Of a stretch of DNA of 64,000 nt, positions 22,953 to 35,636 are shown piece by piece. The notes beneath the pieces were generated by a model. The model was not told the DNA's origin and ran no database searches. It saw only the letters and a list, made by a program, of their open reading frames with translations. Origin of the DNA: Fragum whitleyi. Lineage: Eukaryota > Mollusca > Bivalvia > Cardiida > Cardiidae. The translations under genes were made by a program, and so were the position numbers. The stretch is from contig OX411543.1 in the NCBI GenBank assembly GCA_948146395.1, positions 22,298,026 through 22,362,025 of the forward strand. Reading direction: 5' to 3'. Position 1 is the first letter of the stretch. Each line of letters begins with the position of its first letter.

Positions 22953-23440
22953 AGCTCCACTTGAATAAATCGAGCTGAGCTTATGTGATGTTGTCCGTCG
23001 TCAGTCCGTCCTAAACCTTTTATTTAAACATTTTCTTCATCGAAAAACTGTCTATAATTTCATGAAATTTCACAGGAATGCTTCCAGGGAAAGCCCTTTC
23101 AGATTTCTTTGTTAAATTTTGATACAGCTGTTTACATGGGTACTACGGACTGTCGTATAACCAAAAAATGGGCCTAAATGGTGAAATATAAAAAACTAAC
23201 TGAAACAAAGAGCAAATTTCTACCAAGCTTCACAAGAACGATATTTGAAACAGCAGTTTTTTAAATTCTGATCTGGTTGATTCGTGTAAAGGGTGCTCTA
23301 TAGACAATCGCGTCACCAAAAATGGACATGCAGGATGAAAAAAATCTTGCTCTGTGAAACCAGTTATCACATTTAAACCGAACGTCACCAAAATTATCCT
23401 GAGATCATGCTCTCTCCGATTTCTTTGTAGCTGATTTACC
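22953..23440 (-). mobile_element. Second type of unit-repeat element
   Basis: It begins TCAGCTCCACTTGAATAAAT then GAGCTGAGCTTATGTGATG and a GTCCGTCGTCAGTCCGTCC tract, the inverse of an element right end. The interior has units about 160 bp apart (ATTTCACAGGAATG 23066, CTTCACAAGAACG 23228, CCGAACGTCACC 23380). No coding capacity. Confidence 0.5.
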
Positions 23441-23447
23441 TTTTCAC

Positions 23448-23625
23448 CAATGGGTAGATAATCGTTAACCTATGTGAAATAGCAGTCGGAGGCTAGGAAA
23501 GGGTGTAATGGTAGTACAGGTGAAAGAAATACCAGGAATCCATTGTTAGGTGCTCCGGCCTCCGCGATATAACTGCGAGATTGTTGAAAGCGGCGTTAAA
23601 CCCATTCAAACAAACAAACCTTTCC
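23448..23625 (+). repeat. SINE-like dispersed repeat, copy 4
   Basis: The plus-strand version of copy 2: ACCTATGTGAAATAGCAGTC, GGAGGCTAGGAAAGGG, GAAATACCAGGAATCCATTG, AAAGCGGCGTTAAACCC and a 3' tail (AAAC)n. The simple-repeat tail fits LINE-driven retrotransposition. Confidence 0.65.
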
Positions 23626-24020
23626 AATCAAAATTTAATCTAGGTACCTATATGTTTTTAAATACCGTGTTTCTCATTTAAACAATATTTTAAATCACAC
23701 AACACGTCATTTTGGTGGAGTGCAAGAAGTCCCGGATTCGTCATTTTCTTAGTTGGCGTTCGCCTCGCAAACGGCAAATGATTTGGAAATTGGAAGGTCT
23801 ATGGTTTAACAGCCAAACAAGAAAATTTCCCGGCACATGTGTTGAAAAAAGAACTACGCAGAACGGCGCATATACGCCTGAAAGAGCTTATATATAGAAT
23901 ATAACATTTTACACTTTTTTATGAATATGTCTTTTACGACCTACCTTCACCTTCACCAGATAAGCTTAAACTCTATATAAAAAGAAAGGGAGCAACTGTG
24001 ATGTGTTGAAGATGTTTAAA

Positions 24021-24109
24021 CGTTTAGCAAGCGCTTTGAGGCGAAACCCCGCTTTGCACGTGCACATACGTGCAAAGCGAGGTGTCATTTCGAAAGCGTT
24101 TCGCTAACG
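24021..24109. repeat. Imperfect long hairpin with CTTTGCACGTGCA core
   Basis: Left arm CGTTTAGCAAGCGCTTTGAG... and right arm ...CGAAAGCGTTTCGCTAACG pair imperfectly around a perfect GCTTTGCACGT/ACGTGCAAAGC core. The hairpin at 59844-59921 shares the core and the downstream CATCCTGAAC, so this is a dispersed hairpin family. Confidence 0.6.
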
Positions 24110-24845
24110 TTTTCATCCTGAACGCATGGATGAAAAAAGTCGTTATATACATGTAACAGTTGAAAGATCAGCAAGAAGATTTCGTCATTCTCTTGTCATT
24201 CATTCATCATTCGCTACACTCCAAATCCTGGTTTTTATCTGATTCTAGATGACTTGTTAAATAAATTCATTTTACATTAGTACAAATTCATTTTCCGTGT
24301 TATTTAAAAGAGTTGAAATAGCCGCTCGTAAATAATGTTTAAAAAGCGTTTATGGATGTATTTAACGTTAAAGTGTCAATGAACAATTTGCGATATAACT
24401 TGGCGTCGATGGATGTAATTAAATTTTTCAGTTCGTAAAACTGTGAAATTAAGTCCCTAAGACTGGAATCTTCTTCAAGAAATGGGCATTGGTCTGATTT
24501 GGTATCTAGACAGACAAATTAACTACAAGTTTGTTACAGGTTTATGAGCTCACTGAAAACACAATGTCTAATTCTTGCCCATTTTTCAAGCATTGTATAC
24601 TTGAGTTCTTCTAGACAAATTACTTTGATCTATATCACAATTTTCTCAAAGGAACAATAAATGTCTTCTATGTATAAAGATAGGATTAATCAAGTGTTTC
24701 ATGTCCGTATCTATGTTCAATAATTGCATTTGCTCGTATATATTTAGTTTCTTCAAAACTGAGAGTATTAATGAGAATAGATTATTCAATATACAAAAGA
24801 GCAGAAACAATTGAGAAATAAACATGAGATCGAGGCCCTACTGCA
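24110..24845. other. No gene; foldback-arm relic near 24230
   Basis: GGTTTTTATCTGATTCTAGA and GACTTGTTAAATAAATTCA at 24230-24270 resemble the outer right arm of the foldback element at 35310-35345. The rest is featureless AT-rich sequence, apart from a GAGGCCCTACTGC near 24833 that resembles the end of MITE family D. Confidence 0.4.
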
Positions 24846-27497
24846 CTTACAAGATACAAGATACAAGAAGCTTTATTTAGAGTCGGCTTTTTACAAAGAA
24901 TAAACATTAGCTATAAGCTATTTTCCGACTTAAATAACAGTGTATCAATAAACAGAAAATAAAAACAGAACAGTCTGTATAAAAGAAAAAGATAGGTTAG
25001 AACATTTAAATATGAAAGACATGCGAAAAGGCTAAATATGTTAACACATGGCAAAATAAAACTTATTCAATGATAAGGCATGCATACAAAGCTAATGAAA
25101 ATGAAATAAAAATTGAGCAAAGCATAAAACTTATCACAAATCGAAATCAGCATATTTGGCAAACCTGAAAGACTAGTTAGAATTAAAGCATTTAAGAAAT
25201 ACACAAAACATAAAAAGCAGCATCAAACATAAGGTAACGCAAACAGCAGAAGCATGCGAAAAGCATATAAACTAGAAGTTTCTTCAGAAAATAATACTTA
25301 GAGCAGAAACTATTAAATAAGCTAATTGCACATTGAACATTTACAAGAGGGGTCTGTCCAGGTGCGCACCAGTCTGCGGAATTCTTTGTAGTTATCAACA
25401 ATTCTTATATCATTGGGCAGACTGTTCCACACCTGAGCAGCCTCAAACCTAAAGGACCTCTTACCATAGTTTGCGGTTCTAACAGTGGGGATTTCTACAC
25501 TATTAACATACCTGAAAGAATAAACATTGTTTTTGAAATTAACTAGATCATGCAAATATGGCGGCGAAATTTTGTACAGACATTTAAAAGTTTCAATGGC
25601 GATGTCCCTTGTTCTACTTAGATGTAAAGAAGGCATATTTGCTTTATTCAGGAGGGCAGTATAGGAAGATTCGAAATCATTAAATGTAATTTTCAATGCT
25701 CTATGCTGTAATTTCTCAAGGCTTTCAGTATTTGACTTTGAGCAGAAATGCCATACTAGAGGACAGTTATTAAAGTTTGATCTAATAAAAGACTTGTAAA
25801 TCAAAAGCTTGTTTTCGAAATCTAAAAATTTACTAAGACGTAGCAGGATATTCAGTTGCATGGTGGCTTTTTTACAGACTCTAGAGATTTGTTCATTAAA
25901 ATTCAACATAAAATCTATGTCGATGCCTAAAAGTTTTACTGTATCATCACAAGTGATTTCTACATCGCTTACCTTAAAACTAGGGGCTAGGTCATGGGTC
26001 TTTTGCCTACAGCGATGGCCTGGAATTTGTCGGGGTTCGCCTGCATTTGGTTTGATTTAAACCATTCAATGAGAATACAACTTTCATTTTCAAGAACAGA
26101 TTTCAAGGTATTTATATCAGTATGTGAGTATGAGATAGTGTTATCATCAGCATAATTGTATAGATTTGATTTATCAATGAAGTAAAAAATGTCGTTAATA
26201 AAAATATTGAAGATCATGGGACCAAGTATAGAGCCTTGTGGAACACCCTTCAAAATTTCAAGCCTCTCCTATTTTAACCATTTGTTTTCTGTTGGAAAGA
26301 TAATTATGGACCAAATTGGCTGCACTGTCAGACAGTCCATATGCGCGCAACTTGAGGACTAGAAGATTGTGAGGGATACAGTCAAACGCCTTTGACAGGT
26401 CCATCAAAATAGCTGCAACATGCTCACCTTTATCAATGGCAATCTTCCAGTACTCGACAACGCGCAGAAGGGCTGTCTGACAACTGTAACCCGGCCTAAA
26501 AGCGGATAGCAAAGGATTAAAGATCGTGTCAAAATATGTACAAAGTTGTTCATTGATAGTTTTTTCAAACAATTTTGACATGGTCGGGAGAACACTTACT
26601 GGTCTATAGTTTTTCGTAACAAAAGGGTCATCTTTTTTGAAAATAGGGCTAACTTGGGCCTGTTTTAGTTTAGTTGGGAATGTTGAATGATCTATCATTT
26701 TGTTAATAATATTTGAAATTGGGCCAGCAAGTGTTCTGCCTCCAGATTTCAAAATTTTAGGTGGAATACCATCATTCCCTGTAGCTTTTTTGACATTGAG
26801 GTTTTGAAATAATTTGAAGACTTTGCTTTCGTCAGTATGACTAAAATTGAAGTTAAGATCACTATCTTTGTTCAAGTTTTCATTGATTTTCTGTATGCTG
26901 GGGTGTTGCGGATTCACTGAGTTACTGTCTTCTATACAAATATTTTTGGCTATATTAATATAAAAATCATTGAGAATACTGCAGACTTGAGACTGATCAG
27001 AGATAATATTATCATTTTGTTTTAATATGATTTCAGATGTTTTAGAACACGATTTGTTAGATAGGAAAGGCTTGATCGTACTCCAAAAGTCCCTGGACTT
27101 TGGCCCACCTCCACATCTTTCAAAGAAGTATGTTTTGATTGAGTTGCGTTTAATAGACTGTTTTTGATTTTTCATTTTTCTATAGTTTTCCCACTTAGAA
27201 GATGTTCTATTTTTTAGAAATTTATTGTGCGCTTGGCGAGCCTTATAGATAATTTTCCTATACTCAGAATTCATATATGGAGGTGGGTTTTTTCTGGGTC
27301 GTTTCTTCATATAGGTGCGTGATCATTTATGACTTCATTTAGTAAAGTTTCATATGTAGCGTAAATATCATCTATATCGTCAAAGATATTTGCAACATGG
27401 AAGGGCACTAAAGATAAAGCATTATTGAAATCATCCTCATCAAAATTTTTGTAACTTCGGAAAAGTATCTGTTTATTCTTAGATACGGATGCATTGG
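24846..27497 (-). pseudogene. LINE retrotransposon, 5'-truncated, broken reading frame
   Basis: On the minus strand it opens within the end of an endonuclease (FRSYKNFDEDDFNNAL, about 27463 down to 27320), passes a linker, and then a full reverse transcriptase: NYRPVSVLPTMSKLFE, MDLSKAFDCIPHNLL, VPQGSILGPMIFN and the YADD catalytic box near 26150. A C-terminal region follows (ALKITFNDFESSYTALL to 25322). Frame breaks near 27314, 26262 and 25998 kill it. The 3' UTR (24846-25321) ends in a (CTTGTAT)n-type tail read on the minus strand, typical of CR1/L2-like LINEs. It would copy its own RNA by target-primed reverse transcription. Confidence 0.85.
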
Positions 27498-27504
27498 GGA
27501 TGTA

Positions 27505-27860
27505 AAACGTACGAATTTCTTTACACCCGTTGAAAAGACGCTTTGCATCTGTTTTTTACCCTTTACATACGCTTTGCATACAGTCTGTCTGTTGAGCGAC
27601 CGTCCATTGTGATTACATACGCGCACAAAGTTTTGAGCTCATCAAAACTTTTAGAGCGGATAGACCTTCCGCTATTACGATGTAAATACGAAACAATACG
27701 AGGAACAGACGCTACGTATCCGATACCATCCGTTATACATCCGTAAGACATCCACGATACAACAATCCGGTTTGGTTGAAAGCGTACAGAGGGCGGAAAT
27801 ATCGGGTATACGAAAAGTTCACAAGACAAAATTTTGATACAATGCATCAAAGTAGGCCGC
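27505..27860 (+). mobile_element. MITE family D, partial copy
   Basis: It matches 60645-60960 over GACRCTTTGCATCTGTTT, CATACGCTTTGCAT, CGTCCATTGTGATT, GAAACAATACGAG and CCGTTATAC blocks. The left terminus is missing because the LINE begins there. A trace of that terminus may lie at 24833, on the other side of the LINE. Confidence 0.6.
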
Positions 27861-28254
27861 AAATTATTTGGTTATCATCAATGAATAATGTATTTTTTTA
27901 TAAAAATATTTTTGCAAACAATACCTATCTAGATTTTAAAGATTTTAACAACAATAACGGCCCTACTTTAGTATGCACATCCGGCTTAATTACACTAAGG
28001 AGTCCTTTATATCAACATAGGCACAATGAATTACACATGATGGTAAAGTGATTGACTTTTTTAGATTGTCTGTTTTCTAAGAAAACTTGAGGTATGGAGA
28101 TCATTTTAGCGGCGTTGGCATTGTTGTTGTTGACCTGTTGTTATTGAAGATATCTTCATAAAATTTAGCATGTATATTCACTATCTCATGAGCTATCCAG
28201 ACAATCAAGGGGGACAACTCTTAAAAAAGGTTTTTGTAAGAGTCCCTTTTTCCA
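27861..28254. other. No recognisable feature
   Basis: AT-rich. A short AACAACAATAACGGCCC stretch at 27948-27964 might be the far end of MITE D, but this is not firm. Confidence 0.35.
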
Positions 28255-28320
28255 CTCAGCTTTTTGTATCATCCAGCACCTGCAGCCAAGGGTTGCACCC
28301 ATAGGCGATGCTCTTGTTTG
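28255..28320 (-). mobile_element. Unit-repeat element left-end fragment
   Basis: The minus strand reads AACAAGAGCATCGCCTATGG then GTGCAACCCTTGGCTG, a variant of the AACAAGAGG...CGCTCACC type of left end. The matching body is not present. Confidence 0.4.
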
Positions 28321-28699
28321 AATAATATTTTCACTCAACCTTCATGCTGATGTATGCGGAGTATTCCGAAGAATGAGCATAAAGAAAGAAAATACAGACT
28401 CAAAATAATAGCACAAACAATTCTGAAATCAGAACACGAGGCCAAAGATTCAAGTTATCATTCAATAGCTGTCATTCAAACTAGTACTAAGACTGCACCT
28501 ATTTGAAGTAAAAGGACCTACTTCGGTTGTACCAAAATAGTTTGGTTAGAAAAAGTGATATGCTCCTTTTGTCGCATTGTTTTAATGCTTGAATAACAGT
28601 AACTGGCTTGAAATTATGTTATGCTAAGTGCCAGACAAATGCTACATATCACACACAGGATTAGATTAATTAAGGTAGAAACATTTATTCTCTAGACCA
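28321..28699. other. No recognisable feature
   Basis: AT-rich sequence with no motif or repeat I can support. Confidence 0.4.
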
Positions 28700-28941
28700 G
28701 GGGCCTGTTTTACTAAACAACTTACGATTATTTTTTGCGTAAGTCAAAAATTAAAGTTGCTTCTACAGAAGAACTAAATATTGAATTCTGCCAAGCATTA
28801 TCTCATTGGAATCGTCTTCTAAAGACGATCCCAATGAGATATTGTAAGACAGAATCTAACAATGAATGAAAACACCAGGTACGATTTGAGGTTTTGACTT
28901 ACGATCATTTTTTTCGTAAGACGTTTAGTAAAACGGGCCCC
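28700..28941 (+). mobile_element. MITE family B, copy 2
   Basis: The terminal inverted repeats GGGGCCTGTTTTACTAAAC and GTTTAGTAAAACGGGCCCC match copy 1. An internal hairpin at 28799-28840 (ATCTCATTGG ... CCAATGAGAT with an ATCGTCTT/AAGACGAT inner stem) is absent or scrambled in copy 1. Confidence 0.75.
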
Positions 28942-30099
28942 AGAGCTTTGATATAAGTCATCACACACTTTTGTACCAAAAGGATTTCGAGTGTATTTGT
29001 GCACAGTGAAGTATTGTGTTTTTTTTAACCGCAAAAATGCCATATTTAATATATCTTTAACAAGACCAAAACAGACAGGAGTGTAACCATAGATGTATCT
29101 CCTGTGAGTATCACTTTGATGTAAAAAAATGCAGAAAACAGGGGGAAGAGAGTAAAAACTAGGTCAAACATGTCTGAGTGATCAGTCATTTTATTGAAAT
29201 GTGCAATATTTGTAAAATCAAGTTCATAACCAAAAACCCTGATTTTATTGCTTAATAATTTTCATTACAAAACAGTTTTTGAATAACTGTTGTTTGATCC
29301 AGGCTGCATTATACGATTTTGTATGTTTTGAATAAAACATTGGACAGGTTTTATAATAATGTATCCCTAATCCCCCATGGTCATATTCAAAATGCATTCA
29401 TACTGGTAGGCCGCTTCTGCGGCCTACCAATAAAAAGGAAGTAACGCAGATATGCGAGTATTTAAGCGTAAATATTTAAAGAAAACAAAAACAATCAATG
29501 TACATGATGTATACATGCAAATTAACCAAAAAAACTCTAACTAGCTACTCCGAAATAATTTCAATTTTTAATTAAAGTAAACAAGAAAGAAAGTTGTCAC
29601 TAGTATTCCAAAAATAAATTCTAATACAATTTGAAAAACCTTTAAAAGCAATTCACTAAATTCCTGAAAAGCGCTTAAACGTATCTGTTTAAAGGATACC
29701 CACACTTATTGTTTTTTCGAGTGGCACAAATCATCAGCTTTGCAGATTCAAAATTTATAACAAGATGTCAGTATCGCTCCACTGACACATAATGCCTAAG
29801 AGGTCTATTAAGATTCATTAAGACATCGCATTAATCGTATTAAGCTATGCCATAATCTACTTGTAAGTAATTCATTATCTAAGGCTAAGGTTGGTTAATG
29901 AATGGAAAATTATTAAGTCCACAAACACTCTCATACGAAAGAACCATTTTTCTACGACACAGAATAACATTTCAAAGACATTTAATGTGGGAAAAATATA
30001 TTGATAAATAATACTTGATGAAAGTTTAAAGAAATCTGTCATTAAATGTATAAGTTGTAATAAATGTTGTATCACAAAGCGACATAATCACCACGAAAG
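28942..30099. other. No gene; one perfect short hairpin
   Basis: Apart from the hairpin at 29404-29429, nothing supportable is seen. Minus-strand frames at 29875-30269 are AT-driven. Confidence 0.45.
29404..29429. repeat. Perfect 11-bp hairpin, 4-nt loop
   Basis: TGGTAGGCCGC and GCGGCCTACCA flank a TTCT loop. It stands out as GC-rich in AT-rich surroundings. It could be a subterminal hairpin of a rolling-circle type element, but no CTAG-like end or matching left end was identified. Confidence 0.5.
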
Positions 30100-30665
30100 A
30101 AATCAAAAGTGAGGTATATACAAAGAACAATCCTGACATTAGTCATTTGCATCCAAAAATTCATTTCAGAGAAGAATATATTTATTTTATATTTTGTCCT
30201 ATACAGGACATGTTTGTCCTCAATCATTATTTCAGGAAGAAATCGAAGAGAAGATGACTTCGGGTTCATTCTTGTGATTTGATTTAATTCAAAGCATAAG
30301 TTTCAGGGAAGAACTTTTTTTTATATATATTTTTCCATATAAGACCATTTTGGGGTCACGCAGCAGCCTTTAGCACCCAAATTATCACACCAACCTGAGC
30401 ATGTCCAAAGCTCAAATTTTGTTGATTCTGACTGGTACTTTCAAAGAAGATGTATGTACATGTTACCATATGGAGCCATTTTCGGATGACCCGCTGGCCT
30501 GTAGCATCAAAAGTATCAGCCCAATCAGGATTAAAAGAAGGAATCTGAAAGAGCTAGTTTCAAGCATCAGTCATTCGCAGATTGGTTTTATTCTGATACG
30601 TAGTTTCAGAGAAGATACTTTTGGGGCCTTTTTTGATGATGCGACATCCCATAGCACTCTAATTA

Positions 30666-31101
30666 CAGTTAATTACATCGTGAAATTGACATTTAACTCA
30701 ATCAAAACCATTCTAAATCGCTCACTCAGAGCTCCATTCATTCATTCCAGATACTCACTCAAACCATTTAAAAACGCTCCAAACTCACTGAAAAACAAAT
30801 AACAACAGCTTCGTGCAAAGTAAAAATAGCTGGGGAAAAATCGGGATATCACTTAATTAATTGAAGTTGTAAGCGTCCGATAGGTTCTTGAGGAATAGGG
30901 AGCTATCAATAGAACTTGTATGCATATTTCATCAAAGGGAGGTAATCAGTACTGCTAATTTTGTTCATCCTGAACAAAATTTGCAATACTGAATGACCTC
31001 CAATTAAATCCACTCAAAACTCGCTCCACACACTCATTCAATTTCATTCCTTAATCATTCTAAAATCATTCTCCTTGTCAATTTCACAGTGTTGTTCACT
31101 G
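30666..31101 (-). mobile_element. MITE family A, 436 bp, TA duplication
   Basis: The ends are CAGTTAATTACATCGTGAAA (30666) and a decayed GTCAATTTCACAGTG...CACTG (31101), with TA on both sides (30664-30665, 31102-31103). The AACAAAATTTGC palindromic centre lies near 30970. It sits within a unit of the tandem-unit element. Confidence 0.8.
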
Positions 31102-31397
31102 TATCAACTCGTTCAAGATAAAATGAAGGAATCTAAAAGAGAATGTCCTAAACACCATTTATGTGAAATTAGGTTGAAGTCTGACAAATAGTTTCAGAGA
31201 AAAAGAATTTCTTTATAATTCAACATTAGGGGCCATTCTTTGGTGATTCGATAGCCCGTAGTACCTAAGTTATCCGTCTGATCGGGATCAAAAATAAGAA
31301 ATCTGAAAGTACATACCCTAAGCATCATTCCTGTGGAATTTGGTTGAATTCCTACCTGTACAGAGAAAAAGATTTTCTTCCAAATTCTATATAAGAG

Positions 31398-34300
31398 GTT
31401 ATAATATGACCTACGTCGCAGGAGTGAAATAACCCCGTTGAATATTTTTGATATTACACGGGTGTTATTACACTAGTGGAATTACTATGCAAATGAGCTC
31501 AGAGCGAATAGCAACGCTATTTTGTAACCGAGGAAATTACGTCATAATGTGTATATTTTGACGTCAGTTTTAAACGGCGTTATTAGAGTTGCGGAAAATT
31601 GAAATGTTGAATTTCAAGAATGTTGATGATTTTTCGCAAAAACTCGGATTATATTATAAACAGAATATCAAATTTGTGGTCATAAAATACCGAATTTATT
31701 ACACTCGTCATGTATAATAGTCCGGCAGAAATTAAGCTGGACCTAGTAGTCTGGTATAAAGTTTTTTTCTTCGTTGATTCTGGTAGCTAAGACATTGCAC
31801 ATCAAGAATCTGGCTGATGACATCTTGTCATCATTGAGCATTTTGGTAAAATGGAGATGGCAGCCAGGTTTATTATAAAATATACAAACTGATCATTAAC
31901 TTGCTATATTTATTCTTCTGAACTTATTTTTCACTTGGTCTGGTCACTAAGATGCTTATTAGATCTCACAAAATAAATAAGTATTCAAATTGAAATTTGA
32001 ATATTGACTTGTAATCAAGATGGCAGCCAGAGGGAATTCTTGATTAGTACACAGTGTAAAAAATCCATGTTATGACAGACTTCAACCTCATAATGATTTC
32101 AACCATTTTGTTCAGAGGCTGAAACCATTTACTTTTTGAAAACAGGTAAAGAAATCTAGTCATCTGATTTGATTTTTTTCTGATATTGAAATTGGCAGCC
32201 AGGAATACATAAATGCAAACTTGTTCTCAAAATAGATTGTCAATCTGGAAGATTTTTTAATGCCAGTTTAGCTGATTTCTTGGTTGATTCTTTTAGCCAA
32301 GGCATTACATATCAATAATAATACCTTTTAATCATTGATATTTTTCAAAATGAAGATGACTACCAGGACTTTCATACAATATACAAGATCAGCATAAGCA
32401 TAATATTTACACATTTTTAACATATCATTTCTTCTTTACCGAGCTAATTAGAACTGGAAAAACAAAACATGCTAAAATTCGAATATAACTTTAGAATTGT
32501 AATCAAGATGGTAGCCAAGTGGGATTCTGAAAGTCAAAATGAAACCAACTACAACCTATGAATAACTTAAGTAATTTGACCTGGAAACTAATTTTGAAAA
32601 TAGGGTCATAAAAAGAACATCTAATTTGAATGTCTTTCTGAAATTGGAAGTCAGCCAAGAAAAATTAAACATGGATTTCCACCTAAAACCAAATAAACGT
32701 TTCTTGCCAATTTTGATGTAAATATGCCCTGCCGAAATAGGGGAGAAACGACTGCCTTAAACATAACTTAAATTGATTATAGTTATAAGGATGGCGTTTA
32801 GTAAATTGAGCTCTTTATAAAGTTAAAGGCAATGGCTCTAAACGAATTTTAATAATATATACATGTCATTGAATAATTAATATTTATTGTTCTTAGTTGA
32901 ATTCGAATATGAGATAATGATTATTTGAAACTTGGATGGATGACAGCCTTAATCGTGTGTATTTTTGTTTGGGAAAAAAAAAAAACAAGAAAAAATCAGA
33001 AATGTGAACAATAATGTATATTACTAAATGACAGTTTTTTTCTTGTAGAAAATGCCTTTTTGCGTTTTAGTAAGGGTTGTAAATAAGCTGATACAAAAAA
33101 ACACCACTTTTATATTTTTCATTCATGGCTGCTCTAGATTTTGCTGTAGAACTTCCCTTTTAAAGATGCAGACCATTTATCAGAATCTCGTAATCACGTC
33201 GATTGCAGTGCAGGCTATTTTAATAATGACACATCTGAACAGAGGAATAGTTTCAAATGTTTATCTCAGTTGATTTTTTGGACCTAGACCATTGCACAGT
33301 ATCGGGTGTTGGACTCTCAACCGTAGGCACCATGGTTCGTTCTCCAGCCGAGGCAAATATCGTATGGATGTGTGTCCAACAGTGCTCTAAGCAACGCATT
33401 TTTACTGAAATTCAGATAAAAGTGGTAGTAAACCCAATTAAAAATACTCTAAGGATTTTGCAGCTTCCCTTACTTTGGTCATTAAGGTTTCGCCAAGCTC
33501 CGACAAACATTGAATTTTAATAAGCAATAAACAAATGTTAGTAATTGTTGGGATGACAGCTAAAGAGGCAATTGATTGAAAAGATCATTTTACCGTAAGT
33601 AAGAATCAAAATGTCTCCAAAGATATTTTGGGTTCTCCTTGTTGTTCTCAAGAATTCAAAACATGACTGTAAAACACTGATTACGCTTCTTTTTATCTTT
33701 TGTTTAATTATAGTGGCCCATGCATCTTTATTTATTATTTCAATATTCATTTCAATGATGAAGTGCTTATTATAAGAGCACAATATTCTCAATGCGAGAT
33801 GGCAGCCAATTTTTAAATACTGAATTAGTTTTTATCCAAACAAATGTATAATCATTAGATAAGTGGGGGGGGGGGGGGGGGCATCATACACTCCTCGAAG
33901 CAATATCGCGAAATAAGGTATGGACTGTTTCATTTGACCTCTGCTAAGCAGATCCAAGACGTTAATGTGTGTTATCTCTGGTTCGCATGGTATGTTAGGG
34001 TGAAATTAAAGATGGTGTTCAAAATAACCTATGTGTGTAAGAAATACTTTTGTAGATACATGTATCCTTCCTCATTTGAATCTAAATTTTAATGACTAAA
34101 ACATCTGTTTTGAGTTACTTACTATCCTTATAAACCATGGTCGTTCAGAATAAAATATTAGATTCTAATTTTGAGATGACAGCCAGTTTTAAGAAAAAAA
34201 GTATCTTTTTTTCCCTTTGGTCTATGGACCAGTAAGAGGTACCATATAACAACTTAGAAATGTCGAAGAGTGATATTTATTAGACCTCTCTGAGCCTAAA

Positions 34301-35370
34301 TAAGGATGTTAACAGAATGTATTTTTGGGTACGACTATATATCAAATTACAAGATCTAAAGGCAAAACTAATAGAAATTTAGGGAAAACAATCAGCAATA
34401 AAATAGGGTTAAAGATGTTGTCGTCCACGTTCCTGGCTGCCATCTCAAACAAAGAAAAATGACTTAATGTGGTGACAGATACAATCCGCTTGATGCAAAG
34501 AGGATGGAGAGAGAATAAAATTTGGTATGAATTGAAAGAATTGAAAAAAAACTGTGTAAACTCCTATACACAGTTCAATGTTGCCAAACAATCAACTGTT
34601 CTGTTTGGCTGCCATCTTAACTGATAAAGACAATTTTGATTATCAATCTAAAAACTAGTATTTATCAAGTAAGCAAGATAGCAGATTAATAGTAATATTA
34701 AATACAGTTATAAAGGTCATTTAACATTTGTAGTTTACTCAAATGGTATTGTTCTCGTTTCCTTATTCCTGGCTGCCATCTAGTTGAGAAGTCAATTTTC
34801 AAGTGGTGATGGGGCCATCAATCAAATTTTAAGTAGACAGGATTGCGGCTATAATTCAGAGACATGAATGGAATTGAACCTAGTCCAAAGTTTGGTTTGC
34901 CAAATAGCATCTATTGCCGTGTAATATTACTGTTTGGCTGCCATGTTGTCTACAATAGTTATTGTTTCTTTCCTTTTATGGGTTTATTTATATATTTATT
35001 ATATATTTCCTGATAATACTTAAAAGTATGATCTTTGCGACAAAACAAAGCTCGAAAATGCATAACATCCTATCATCAAGACTAGTAAAGCGGTAACATA
35101 TACTCGTTCAGGGGGTCCTGGCTGCCATCTCGATTTTCTCAAAATGCTCATTGATGACAAGGTGTCATCAGGCAGATTCTTGATGAGTAAGACTTGGGCT
35201 ACAAGAATCAGCCGAGAAAAAAACTTTATACCACACTACTAGGTTCAAGTAAAATATGCCATTTTTCTGCCGGACTATAAACAGATAAAAACTCGGCGCA
35301 GCCTCGTTTTTATCTGTTTATAGATGACTCGTTTAATAAATTCAGTATTCCATAACCACTCATTCAATAT
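31398..35370. mobile_element. Foldback-like element, long inverted arms of 165-bp units
   Basis: Left-arm sequence from about 31667 (CGAATTTATTACACTCGTCA, GTCCGGCAG) is repeated inverted at 35270-35365. GATGGCAGCC-type blocks recur at about 31855, 32019, 32191, 32354 and 32507, and then inverted as GGCTGCCATC at 34434, 34608, 34771, 34936 and 35120, so both arms are built of units about 165 bp long. The last arm units pair over CTTGTCATCA/TGATGACAAG. The 31398-31666 stretch has no partner on the right. No transposase is seen in the middle. Drosophila foldback elements share this architecture; descent from them is not claimed. Confidence 0.65.
33865..33881 (+). repeat. Poly-G run of 17
   Basis: Seventeen uninterrupted G in the middle of the foldback element. 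Such runs are rare in this AT-rich window; another of 13 lies at 46246-46258. Length may vary or be a sequencing artefact. Confidence 0.9.
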
Positions 35371-35636
35371 CCTCTATCTATTTCATGGTGACTCGACAGC
35401 CTATAGTACCCATGCTTTTAGTCTCATCAGGAATAGAAATAAGAAATCTGAAAGAGCTCGTCCTTATCATCATTCCTGTGAAATTTTGTTGAATTTTGGT
35501 TAGTAGTTTCAGATAAGATGAACAGAGAAAAGATTAACGCACGAACTGACGGATAGACGGACGGTAGAACGAATAACGGACAAAATACCATGGCAAAAGC
35601 CCGTTAGACTTTGTCCAGTTGAGCCTAAAACAATAT

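Noticed and set aside
30401..30802. Plus-strand open frame of 133 codons
   Set aside because: It runs from a tandem-unit element straight into a MITE, so it cannot be one gene.
33052..33520. Possible coding frames in the centre of the foldback element
   Set aside because: Two short frames without transposase motifs or shared composition; not enough to call a gene.
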